From assembly GCA_029262375.1 (NCBI GenBank), contig JAJCZM010000005.1, positions 186,001 to 250,000 on the forward strand: DNA of 64,000 nucleotides, in the 5' to 3' direction. The stretch comes from Deltaproteobacteria bacterium. GTDB lineage: Bacteria; Desulfobacterota; Binatia; UBA1149; SPBQ01. Each line of letters starts with the position of its first letter. Positions within the stretch are counted from its first letter, which is position 1. The translations under genes were made by a program, and so were the position numbers. Positions 1-8,362 of this stretch are shown one piece after another. The notes beneath the pieces were generated by a model. It saw only the letters and a program-made list of their open reading frames with translations. It was not told where the DNA came from and ran no database searches.

Positions 1-1
1 C

Positions 2-160
2 AACGAACTCGAAGAATTCCGTCGGACGCTCGAGAACGAGAGCCCGGGGCTTTCCGACAGCGAGATCGAGCGTTACATGCGCGCCGCTTCGAAGTTCGTC
101 GATCAACTCAAGGGCGGGCGACCCCGTACCCGCGGCCGTAAGGCACGCACCGGCGACTGA
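2..160 (+). CDS. C-terminal end of an unidentified protein (partial)
   Basis: An open frame enters from the left edge and stops with TGA at 158-160, leaving the last 52 residues of a protein. The visible part is charged and helical, with a motif like SDSEIERYMRAASKFVDQL, and ends in a basic tail rich in Arg and Lys (GRPRTRGRKAR). I recognise no family. A basic C-terminus like this is common in nucleic-acid-binding proteins, but nothing here proves that. Codon use matches the neighbouring genes. Confidence 0.5.
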   Translation, partial: NELEEFRRTLENESPGLSDSEIERYMRAASKFVDQLKGGRPRTRGRKARTGD

Positions 161-223
161 TCCCGGGCGGGTCGGTCGTGCGCGCCGGTTGAGACCGGTT
201 GCGACGATGGTTTTCTCTTCGCT

Positions 224-2017
224 GTGGAAGCATCAGGGCAGGCGAATCCTTCATTGTCCGACCGACGCCGTGCTGCGTTCGGCCTGGCGTTCGTATTGCT
301 CGTCGCGATCGTGTTGCGCGGCGCAACGTTCCTCGATGTCAGGCACGGCCCTTTACCGCACGGTCACGCTTGGACTCAGTCCGATATGCATTTCTTCGAC
401 GGCTGGGCACGCGCCATTGTCGCCGGAGATCTACTCACGGCCAATGGTGCCCGCCCGTATCACGGCCGTCACGTGACGCTGGCCTGCCAGGCTTACGTAG
501 CTGGAGGCGGCGAAGCGGCGCACTGCACGCACGAAGAAGTCGTTCGGATATGGGACGACTGGGTCGGCAAGAACACGCTGTGGCAGGATCCGCTCTATCC
601 GTACTCGCTCGCGCTGCTGTATGCGACGCTCGGGCGCAGTCCGATGACAGTGTACGCCGCGCAGTCTGCGTTGGGACTGGCCTGCGTTGCACTCGTCTAT
701 CTTCTCGCGCTGCGCATCGGTGATCGTCGCGCCGCAGTCGCGGCCGGGCTGCTGGCAGCATTGTACGGTCCGCTGTTGTTTTACGAGCTCGTCATGCTGC
801 GTGCCGTCTCGGTTAGCGCGCTGGGCCTGCTGGCTGCCTATGCGCTGCTGCGCACGTTCGACGATCACCGCTTTGTGTGGGGCGCCGGTCTCGCTGCTGG
901 TGCGCTGTGCGTGCTCAAGTTCAGCTGGATTCTTACGGTGCCCCTCTGGGCAATGCTGCTCGCGGCCATCGTGTGGCGAAGCGGGCGTCGCCGCGCGGTT
1001 GTCGTGGTAGGTTCGTATCTGGCGGCCGTCGTCGTTGGCTTGTCGGGCTTGATGGTTCGCAACGGCATGCTTGGTCTGCCGCTTCTGCAGAGTGCGGTGA
1101 CCGGTCCTCTCAATTTTATCAATGGAAATGCGGCTGACCGCGTGGCCGGCGGCGGTAGTGCGATCAGCGCTCACGCAGCGGCTATCCTAGCGGAAACGGG
1201 CGGCGAGGCCGGCGCGACGATACGTGCAACCTTGGCAACGTACGATCGTCTTGTGGATTGGCTATCCCTGCTCGCGCGCAAGCTCGTGACGTTCTTCGAT
1301 GGGCGCGAAATCCCGAACAACGTCAGCTACGAATATTTTCTCCTTCACGTCGACGTGATTGCTCTCGTAGCCGTCGGCTTTGCGCTTGTGGCAAGCCTGG
1401 CCGCGGTCGGCGTCGCGGTCAGTGTGTACCGCCGCCGTAGTGAGAGATTGGTGTTGCTCTCGTACATCACCACGGGCGTCGCCGTCTGCGTCTTGTTCTT
1501 CAATCTGTCGCGCTTCCGACTTCCGATCGCGTGCATGATGATGCCGCTCGCGGGTGTCGGCTATTCGTATCTGGTCGAGTGCGCGTACGATCGGAGGTGG
1601 ACATCGCTCGCCGGCGCCGTTGTCACCGTCGCCGTCGTTGCAGCGTTGGTGGGTCCGAGCAGGGGGCCGGCGCACGAAGGGCTACGGATTGCCGACTATG
1701 GGGTCGCCAATGCCATCGCCGTCGATCTTGCCACGCGCGCTGTCGCGCGCGGTGACCAAGCGCTGGGAGCGCGCATCGCGGTCGATCAGCTGCGCACCGA
1801 GCCGCCGACTCTTAGCGACATCGAACCGGGGCCGCAGTCGACGAGCATCAGCGCGCACCTCTCGGGAGTTGCCGGAACGTTCATCGACCTGCATGTATTC
1901 TTGGCCGACCTGTTGGCACAGTCGCCCGATCAAGCGCAACGCGCGGCGTACCACCGTCGCCGTGCCGGCGTCATGCGCGCGCTCAACCGTCCGTACGTCG
2001 CGGCGGGGATCGACTAG
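224..2017 (+). CDS. GT-C fold membrane glycosyltransferase (family 39-like)
   Basis: The 597-residue protein starts at GTG; no closer ATG fits the frame. It has a short cytoplasmic N-terminus and about ten hydrophobic segments between residues 20 and 480, and ends in a soluble domain of about 120 residues. An acidic patch after the first membrane segment (WTQSDMHFFDGWARAI) sits where family-39/ArnT-like GT-C enzymes carry their catalytic Asp in the first periplasmic loop. Such enzymes move a sugar from a polyprenyl-phosphate donor onto lipid or protein at the outer face of the inner membrane; the substrate cannot be read from sequence. The gene converges with the phosphodiesterase-like gene, with five bases between stops. 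I am fairly sure of the fold and unsure of the reaction. Confidence 0.7.
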   Translation: MEASGQANPSLSDRRRAAFGLAFVLLVAIVLRGATFLDVRHGPLPHGHAWTQSDMHFFDGWARAIVAGDLLTANGARPYHGRHVTLACQAYVAGGGEAAHCTHEEVVRIWDDWVGKNTLWQDPLYPYSLALLYATLGRSPMTVYAAQSALGLACVALVYLLALRIGDRRAAVAAGLLAALYGPLLFYELVMLRAVSVSALGLLAAYALLRTFDDHRFVWGAGLAAGALCVLKFSWILTVPLWAMLLAAIVWRSGRRRAVVVVGSYLAAVVVGLSGLMVRNGMLGLPLLQSAVTGPLNFINGNAADRVAGGGSAISAHAAAILAETGGEAGATIRATLATYDRLVDWLSLLARKLVTFFDGREIPNNVSYEYFLLHVDVIALVAVGFALVASLAAVGVAVSVYRRRSERLVLLSYITTGVAVCVLFFNLSRFRLPIACMMMPLAGVGYSYLVECAYDRRWTSLAGAVVTVAVVAALVGPSRGPAHEGLRIADYGVANAIAVDLATRAVARGDQALGARIAVDQLRTEPPTLSDIEPGPQSTSISAHLSGVAGTFIDLHVFLADLLAQSPDQAQRAAYHRRRAGVMRALNRPYVAAGID

Positions 2018-2022
2018 CGCGT

Positions 2023-4035
2023 CTACGGCGCGGGCGGCGTCTGTGTCGAGCTCGCGACCCCGCGCAGATGCGCGAGATTGCGTTCGAACAGCGCATTGCC
2101 CGGGTCTAGCTCCAACGCGCGTTCGAGCGCAGTGACGGCGGCATTCGGATCGCCCATCAAGAACGCGACGTTCGCGCGATACTGGTACACGAGTGCGTAG
2201 TCGGGGGCTACACGCGTCGCCTCGTCGAGTTGCTTCATCGCTTCTGCGTAGTCGCCATGTCGGGCGGCGCTGCTGGCGCGTTCGGCGATGAGTGCAGCCA
2301 GCCGCTGCGCGTCGTCGGTTGGACCTCCGATTTGTGCCGAGCCCGTCAGGCGTACCAAAGCCGCGCGAGAGGGTTCGTATTCCGGGCTGTACTTGACGGC
2401 CTTCGCGTACTCCGCGACGGCTGCGTCCTTGCTTCCGCGCCGCTCCAGAATGACGCCGCGGTTGTGGTAGATCTCCGGATTGAGCGGCGACAGCTTCTCG
2501 GCGCGACCCAGTTCTTCGAGCGCTTCGTCGTAGCGTCCGAGCGCCCCCAGGGCGCCGGCGAGGCTTGCGCGCATGGCACCGTCGTCGGGAGTGGCGGCGA
2601 GCAGCTTGTTGAACTCTTCGACGGCCTGTTCATATCGCCCGGCCTCGAAGTGTAGTGCTGCGAGATTGCGTTCGCCGGTCGGCGAGTCCGTGTCCAGATA
2701 TCCCAGGGCCCGCAGGTGTTCGAGAATCGCAGGGTCCACCGGCGCGTTTGCCTTTGCCAGGTCCGCGCCCGCTCGTGAACCGGTCTCGTAGGTTGCAACC
2801 CGATCGCCGGTCACTTCGAAGTCCAGTGCTTCGGTCAGGACTCGCCCCGGCATGTCGCGGGCAGGGGAGAGACCTACAAGCGTGAGTAGGGTAGGTGCGA
2901 CGTCGAGAAGCGTCGCGCCGTCTATTCGCGCGTAGTTCTTGATGCCTCTGCCATACATGTAGAGGATGCCTTCGATGCGGTGGAAGCGCTCGCTTACGCG
3001 CCGCATGTCACGCGTCTTGCTCGGGTCTTCGTGTAGCTGACCGAGTTGAAATCCGTGGTCGGATAGCACCACTAAGGTCGTGTTTTCATCGACTTGTTCT
3101 AGGTAGCGCCCCACCACTTCGTCTGCGAACTCGTACATGCGTTCGACGGTATCGCCGAAGCGCGCATGTTGCTCGGCGAGTTCACCGACCAACCCTTCAT
3201 TGCGGAACAGATGACCGAACAAGTGCGACGACGAATCGACGCCTTCGAGATAGACCAGGGTCATGTCCGATCCACGCGTTTCGATGAGATGCAAGCCTAT
3301 GTCGGCATAGGTCTCGGCTGTAGCGAGGGCCCATTTGAAGTGGCCCAACTCATCGGCGAAATCGAAGGGGGCATTGAATTCACTCGCGCTGACGTCGACG
3401 AACCGACTCAGTTTTTCGAAGCTGAGGTCGCCGGGGCGCCGGACCCGAGAAAGCAGCTCGTTTTCGCGTTCGGGCGGATAGATCACACCGGCCGTGTCTT
3501 GCGCTCCTTGCACGCCCTCATCGAACAAGAAGTGGTAGCAGGTGTGGTCGCTGACCATGGTGCCGTTGATCGCTTCGGCCGGCCAAGTGGCCCACCAGCC
3601 GACGACGTCCACACTCTTTCCTTTCTCCGAGAGGATGTTCCAGATCGCCTTCACCTCACGCATCTGGCTCGTGACGGGGATCTGCTCTCCGGTCTTTTCG
3701 TTGATGGCGACGAAGTGCCCGATGTTGTGGTCGGCCGGTTCACGGCCGGTCGCCAGCGTGGTCCAGATGATGGGGCTGAGGATCGGGCGACTGCTCAGCA
3801 ACCGCCCGTACGCACCGCCTTGGCGGAGTTTGGCGAAGTTCGGCATTCGGCCCTCGGCCATGAGTTGATCGATGGCGACGGGATCGAGGCCGTCGAGGCC
3901 GAGAACGATGACCTTTCCGCTGTCGGGTTTGGGCGCGCATCCTGAGATCGTCGTCGTCGACGCGGTGGCGACCACGGCGGCAAGTGCTGCTGCGGCAAGC
4001 GGTAGCAGCGATGTCACGCTGCGTTGCGTACTCAT
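2023..4035 (-). CDS. Alkaline-phosphatase-superfamily lipoprotein with C-terminal TPR repeats
   Basis: The chosen ATG at 4035 gives 670 residues with a lipoprotein signal peptide and a lipobox ending ISGC, so the mature protein is probably outer-membrane anchored. A GTG four codons upstream has the better-spaced GGAGGA. Residues about 40-470 look like a type I phosphodiesterase/nucleotide pyrophosphatase: metal-binding VLGLDGLDP near the start, a SPIIWTTLATGREP segment with the likely Thr nucleophile, and LSDHGF later. Residues about 490-665 are TPR units. Upstream in the same direction lie two GT-C/TPR proteins, so the enzyme may act on phosphorylated glycans or lipid carriers; that is inference from context. 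Long open frame upstream of the start is non-coding in style. Confidence 0.75.
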   Translation of the reverse strand: MSTQRSVTSLLPLAAAALAAVVATASTTTISGCAPKPDSGKVIVLGLDGLDPVAIDQLMAEGRMPNFAKLRQGGAYGRLLSSRPILSPIIWTTLATGREPADHNIGHFVAINEKTGEQIPVTSQMREVKAIWNILSEKGKSVDVVGWWATWPAEAINGTMVSDHTCYHFLFDEGVQGAQDTAGVIYPPERENELLSRVRRPGDLSFEKLSRFVDVSASEFNAPFDFADELGHFKWALATAETYADIGLHLIETRGSDMTLVYLEGVDSSSHLFGHLFRNEGLVGELAEQHARFGDTVERMYEFADEVVGRYLEQVDENTTLVVLSDHGFQLGQLHEDPSKTRDMRRVSERFHRIEGILYMYGRGIKNYARIDGATLLDVAPTLLTLVGLSPARDMPGRVLTEALDFEVTGDRVATYETGSRAGADLAKANAPVDPAILEHLRALGYLDTDSPTGERNLAALHFEAGRYEQAVEEFNKLLAATPDDGAMRASLAGALGALGRYDEALEELGRAEKLSPLNPEIYHNRGVILERRGSKDAAVAEYAKAVKYSPEYEPSRAALVRLTGSAQIGGPTDDAQRLAALIAERASSAARHGDYAEAMKQLDEATRVAPDYALVYQYRANVAFLMGDPNAAVTALERALELDPGNALFERNLAHLRGVASSTQTPPAP

Positions 4036-4156
4036 TCGATCTTTCACTCTTCCTCCAACTACGAACGAGTACCGGCTCGTTGGGCGACCGGTTCCGCGTC
4101 GTTCTAACTCGCCGCTGCCCGCGAGCGAGTCAAGTCGATCCGGCGCCGAGCGTGTA

Positions 4157-6223
4157 TCACTGCGCTGCGAACGGTGAACGATCATCCGCGGCACCGTCGA
4201 TAGCCGCCGCCAGCGAAGCCACGTTCTTCTTGTACAAAGCATTGTTCGGCGCACGCCGTAGTGCGTTGCGTTCGCTCTCGAGTGCGTCGCGCTGGCGGCC
4301 ACGCAGATAATAGGAATTGGCAAGGTAGTGATGCGGCAGGTGCGCTCGTTCGTTGAGCCATGCTGCTGTTCGAAATGCGCATTCTGCGGCGATCCAGCGC
4401 GTTGCCTCGACAGCGTCGCGGCCGCGTTTCAGTTGTCGAGCGATTGCGGCGCGGTGGGCCTCGCTCGGCAGACGTGGCTGGAGGTTCTTGGCCTTGTTGC
4501 GCAGCGCGCGCGCTGCGTCGTCTTCGGCTCCCGCGCGCACGATCGCGTCCAAGGCTGCGATCGCATTCGTAGGCTGTCCCAGCTCGATGGCAATGACGGC
4601 TAGATTGTGAAGTGCCTTCGTCTCGCGGGGATTGAATGCGGTCGATCGGCAGTAGGCGTCTATGGCGCCGACCCGTTGACCGGAAGCGTCGCGTGCGTAT
4701 CCAAGATTGAGCCACGAGGCCGAACTGGTGGGCTCGTTATGAACGGCCTGTTCGAAGGCCTCGCGTGCGTCACCGAGGCGATTGTCGGCGACGTACAACA
4801 GGCCGAGGTTGTGCCAGCCACTACGAAACGTCGAGTCGAGTTCCATCAGTCGTTCTTGGATCGGGATTCCCAGCTTCGGTGTCCCCTGTGACAGGTAACG
4901 CAGCGCGAGGTTGTTGCGGATCAGTTCGGCCCGCTGCGACTGCGTGAGCGTCTTCTCGTAGATGGTGATCTCGTCGCGCCACTCGCTCGTACGCGCGCGG
5001 TCTGCAATCACGAACCCGGTCAGCAGTAATCCCAAGAGCAACCCGGGTATCAGGACGTCGGCGTAGCGCGCTCGATTCCCCGTGGTTGGCGAGGTCGAGT
5101 TTTTCGGGAGCGTGGCGGCGATGGCCAACAACAGGCCGATAGACGGCAGGTAGGTGTACCGCTCGGCGTAGGCGTTGAGCTGCGGCCAGCGCACCAGCAG
5201 GTACGGCGCGACTGCGACGGCGGCGAACAGCAACCCGAACGCAGCGATACGACGTCGGACCAGCGCGCCGACGAAGCACGCACTCCACAGTGCAATGACG
5301 ACGCATCCGCGCAGGAACGACGGCGCGGTGAGCGAGCGGACGACGTCGAAGTCGTGGTACATGTTCAAATCGGTCGGCCACAAGAAGGTCGTGACGTAGC
5401 GCGGCAGCAGGGCGACTGCGTTGATCGTGAGTTCGCCGGCGCCGAGCTCGAGGCTGTCGGCGCCGGGCAGCACTCCGCCGAGAGCGTGCAGTCGCAGTGA
5501 GAGGTACACGGCTGTCGCCGCAGCGGCACCCGCATAGCCGCCGATCACGGCGGTGGCTGGCGACCGGGGCCGATCGCTTTCGGGCCGCACGAGTAGGTCG
5601 TATGCAAGCATTAGTACTGCAACGAGAATGCCCGACTCCTTCGAGAGCATCCCGGCGAGAGCGAGCAGGCCGATCGATACGAATGCGAGCGACGGTCGTG
5701 TCGTGCGGGCGTGAATCTGCAAGATAGCCAGTGTGGTGGCTGCGACGCCGAGACCTGCGAAGTCGGCGACCCACAGCACGGCCTCAGAACTGCCCGGGTG
5801 CACAGCGAAGACGGATGCGACCGCCAGCGATACGCCGCGCCGCATACCAACAAGCGTGAGCAACGCGAATACCAAGCTCGCGATCAGCCAGTGCATCGCC
5901 AAGCTGATCGCGTGACAGGGCCAGGCGGCGCCATCGAACCATTGGTTGGCTATGACCAGCGGCAGCAGTTGTAGCGGTCGGTAGTATTGATGCGTGCCGC
6001 TGCGACCGGGGGCGTCCTGGAAGCCCCACAGTGGTTCGAAGAGGAGGCTGCTCGCCGTTTCCAACGATGCAACGCGCGGATCGCGTTCCATGAAGATGGC
6101 GTCATCGAAGACGAGTTCGTTCGCGAGCGATCCGCCGTACGCAACTGCGATCAGCACCGCGAGGACGACGCATGCGGCGATGTCGGCCATGTCGACAAGG
6201 ACGGCGTGACGCAGCCGGTTCAT
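4157..6223 (-). CDS. Multi-pass membrane protein with TPR repeats, TMTC/O-mannosyltransferase-like
   Basis: The 688-residue protein has about ten membrane segments in residues 12-425 followed by a TPR domain (residues about 440-680). The first periplasmic loop has VFDDAIFMERDPRV, resembling the acidic loop motif of TMTC-type and family-39 O-mannosyltransferases. TMTC proteins combine a GT-C membrane domain with TPRs and glycosylate proteins. The ATG at 6223 overlaps the stop of the upstream DUF2723-like gene by four bases (ATGA), which indicates translational coupling. Together with the neighbouring phosphodiesterase-like TPR lipoprotein it forms a three-gene set that may glycosylate surface proteins. 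Donor and acceptor are unknown. Confidence 0.7.
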   Translation of the reverse strand: MNRLRHAVLVDMADIAACVVLAVLIAVAYGGSLANELVFDDAIFMERDPRVASLETASSLLFEPLWGFQDAPGRSGTHQYYRPLQLLPLVIANQWFDGAAWPCHAISLAMHWLIASLVFALLTLVGMRRGVSLAVASVFAVHPGSSEAVLWVADFAGLGVAATTLAILQIHARTTRPSLAFVSIGLLALAGMLSKESGILVAVLMLAYDLLVRPESDRPRSPATAVIGGYAGAAAATAVYLSLRLHALGGVLPGADSLELGAGELTINAVALLPRYVTTFLWPTDLNMYHDFDVVRSLTAPSFLRGCVVIALWSACFVGALVRRRIAAFGLLFAAVAVAPYLLVRWPQLNAYAERYTYLPSIGLLLAIAATLPKNSTSPTTGNRARYADVLIPGLLLGLLLTGFVIADRARTSEWRDEITIYEKTLTQSQRAELIRNNLALRYLSQGTPKLGIPIQERLMELDSTFRSGWHNLGLLYVADNRLGDAREAFEQAVHNEPTSSASWLNLGYARDASGQRVGAIDAYCRSTAFNPRETKALHNLAVIAIELGQPTNAIAALDAIVRAGAEDDAARALRNKAKNLQPRLPSEAHRAAIARQLKRGRDAVEATRWIAAECAFRTAAWLNERAHLPHHYLANSYYLRGRQRDALESERNALRRAPNNALYKKNVASLAAAIDGAADDRSPFAAQ

Positions 6224-8163
6224 CGTGCGTTGTATTCTAAGATGCGCAGCCGGTGCCCGCGTGCTGCGGCGATCTCGCCGCGCTGCTCGAGCATCGGGGC
6301 GATCGTTTGATGGTACAGCTGCGTGCCTTCACCGGCCGGAATACTGATCTCGGTCTGAAGCTGTGCTTCGATGTCGGCGATGCGAGCGAGTTCGGCGACG
6401 GTGGCCGCGATCTTCGATGATGCTTCGGCTTGCGATGTGCTCGCAAGATGGCGTGAATTGATCTCGTCGCTGCGCGTGAATGCTGCCAGCGCTTCGTCGT
6501 ATAGGCCGTTGCGCGCGTATACCAGTCCAAGATTGTAGAAGAGTACGTCGTTGTGAGGAGCGGCGGACGCCGCCTTGCGGAATTCGCGTCGCGCGCGTAT
6601 CCAATCGCGCCGTTCGTAGGTGAACCCGAGCGTGTAGTGAAAATGGCCGATCAGGTTCTGCGTCAGATAATCTCGCGGAATCGTCGGGTCGTCTTCGCCC
6701 GGGAGCAGCGCCGGCGTTTCGATGACTTCCGGCCACTGCTTCGAGCGCGGCCATGCCTGGTAGACCACGCCGCGCGGCACGATCTCTAGTGTGGGTAGGT
6801 CCCAATTCGGATGATGCGTGAAAAACAGCGGATCGGTCTCGGGATTGAATCGTAGCGGCGGTAGGTCGGCCTTGCCGACACCCTGCAAGATCAGATTGAT
6901 GTCAGGACGACGCCCTTCGACGATATGAAGGTAGATCAGGACGAATAGCACGTTGTCGTCGGTGGCAATCAGGTTCGCGCCTGCCGGCAGTGAATCCAGT
7001 ACGTAGGTCGCGAAGCTTTCGCCGAACGTGTAGCGGCTGCGATCGAACGCCGAATATCCGGTGACGAGCAGGTACAGCGGTGCCGCGAGCACTACCCAAT
7101 GCAGCGCGCGCGTTCTGCTTGCGACCAGCGCGTGCCAGCCGTAACCGGCCAGCAACGAGAGCATGATGTAGGACGGGATGTAGTAGCGGTGCCAGATGAA
7201 GATGTCGCTGCGCGAGCCGTGCATCGTCATGGCGGCCACGTTGCCGATCATCACCAATAGCGGCAGCGCGACCGGGGCTCGGGCGCGCATCCCGACAGCG
7301 AGTCCGACCACAGCCAACGCGAGACCCAGCCATGCAGATTCCTGTCCGAGCGACGTGAGCCAGTCGGCCGACGTGAGCAGTGCGTCCGCAGGCTGTTCGA
7401 GCCACGCGCGTTCCCAGAAGTCACGACGAAAGACCACATCGAAGAAGCCTTGCAGCGTTTCCGGGTTTCCCCAATCCAGCCGCGGATTCATGCTCGAGCG
7501 AATCGGCAGGTAGGCGTACGGAAGAAGTCCCAGGGCGAATGAAGGGAACACGACGGCCGCACGGCGGATCGTCTGTGTTGCAGACAGTAGCAGTCGTGGC
7601 TCAGTCGCGAGCATGAACACACCGGCCGCGAACGCATAGATCCCCATGAACGTGTGGTTTGCGGAACCGAGTCCGCACGCAACGAAGGCAATCGCCAAGG
7701 GACGCGTCTCGCGCGTGCGATACCACTCGAGCATCGCACCGGTGGCGGCGACGACGAAGATCGCGCCGAGCGCGTAGACGCGTTGGATGTTCGCCTGCGA
7801 CCAAAAGCTGGGACCGAGTGCCATCAGCAGGCTCGCGAACACGGCGGCGGCACGTGAGAGCCCGGCCCGCCGTGCGACGTGGTACAGGCCCGCGGCGGCG
7901 CCCGCCGCGCAGGCGGCACTAAACAGGCTCATCGCGGTCGCGATGTCGACGAAGAAGAGCAGGCGGCACCAGAGGTGCCCCAGCAGAACATATAGTGGGT
8001 ACCCACTCGGGTGGGGGATTCCGAGCGAGCCGACGGCAGCCGTCAGCTCACCGCTATCGCCCACATAGATCGTGCGGCTGGCCCCTGAGGCGTACAAGAG
8101 GAGCAGAGCCAGGAAGATTAGGCCTGTAATGAGGCGGTCAGATGAAGCCCGAGCGCGAAACAT
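6220..8163 (-). CDS. DUF2723-family membrane protein (putative protein O-glycosyltransferase) with TPR tail
   Basis: Starting at the ATG at 8163 gives 647 residues; the frame is open another 80 codons upstream, but that part is Arg/Pro-rich and lacks a ribosome site. The N-terminal region carries the DUF2723 hallmark YVGDSGELTAAVGSLGIPHPSGYPL (only the pattern DSGEL...GIPHPSGYPLY is needed), then about ten membrane segments to residue 390. A soluble part follows with TPR-like repeats near residues 530-620. DUF2723 proteins are predicted GT-C transferases. The gene is first of a minus-strand operon and overlaps the next gene by ATGA. A divergent O-antigen-ligase-like gene lies 199 bases away, so promoters of both share 8164-8362. 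Confidence 0.75.
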   Translation of the reverse strand: MFRARASSDRLITGLIFLALLLLYASGASRTIYVGDSGELTAAVGSLGIPHPSGYPLYVLLGHLWCRLLFFVDIATAMSLFSAACAAGAAAGLYHVARRAGLSRAAAVFASLLMALGPSFWSQANIQRVYALGAIFVVAATGAMLEWYRTRETRPLAIAFVACGLGSANHTFMGIYAFAAGVFMLATEPRLLLSATQTIRRAAVVFPSFALGLLPYAYLPIRSSMNPRLDWGNPETLQGFFDVVFRRDFWERAWLEQPADALLTSADWLTSLGQESAWLGLALAVVGLAVGMRARAPVALPLLVMIGNVAAMTMHGSRSDIFIWHRYYIPSYIMLSLLAGYGWHALVASRTRALHWVVLAAPLYLLVTGYSAFDRSRYTFGESFATYVLDSLPAGANLIATDDNVLFVLIYLHIVEGRRPDINLILQGVGKADLPPLRFNPETDPLFFTHHPNWDLPTLEIVPRGVVYQAWPRSKQWPEVIETPALLPGEDDPTIPRDYLTQNLIGHFHYTLGFTYERRDWIRARREFRKAASAAPHNDVLFYNLGLVYARNGLYDEALAAFTRSDEINSRHLASTSQAEASSKIAATVAELARIADIEAQLQTEISIPAGEGTQLYHQTIAPMLEQRGEIAAARGHRLRILEYNAR

Positions 8164-8321
8164 GAATCGCCCATTATGACGGCCGGCCGCGCCGGGTCGA
8201 GTGTTTCGGAGAACTTCCCGAGGTTCTTCAAGGGGGCTACTTCCTCGTACCCCCTGACAGAGGCTAAAATGGCCGTCAGGGCAGCGTCGCTGGGCTTCCA
8301 GCGGGCGTTGGCCGGGGCGCG

Positions 8322-8330
8322 TGGTAGAAT
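8322..8330 (+). promoter_or_regulatory. Possible extended -10 promoter element for the O-antigen-ligase-like gene
   Basis: TGGTAGAAT fits an extended -10 (TGn plus TAGAAT, five of six matches to TATAAT) and lies 33 bases before the ATG at 8363. No -35 at good spacing is visible, as expected for an extended -10. Its place within the upstream open frame argues for the ATG at 8363 rather than the GTG at 8321. Confidence 0.35.
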
Positions 8331-8362
8331 CTAGGGTTCCTATCGTCGCGTCGGTTCGATTC

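Noticed and set aside
431-1174. 247-codon minus-strand open frame over the GT-C gene
   Set aside because: Runs opposite a well-supported membrane protein and has His/Arg/Gln-rich shadow composition.
3166-3945. 259-codon plus-strand open frame
   Set aside because: Antisense shadow of the phosphodiesterase-like gene, which has a signal peptide and clear motifs.
4036-4323. N-terminal extension of the phosphodiesterase-like protein
   Set aside because: Placing the start upstream would bury the lipoprotein signal peptide; the extra 96 residues overlap the next gene's end and look non-coding.
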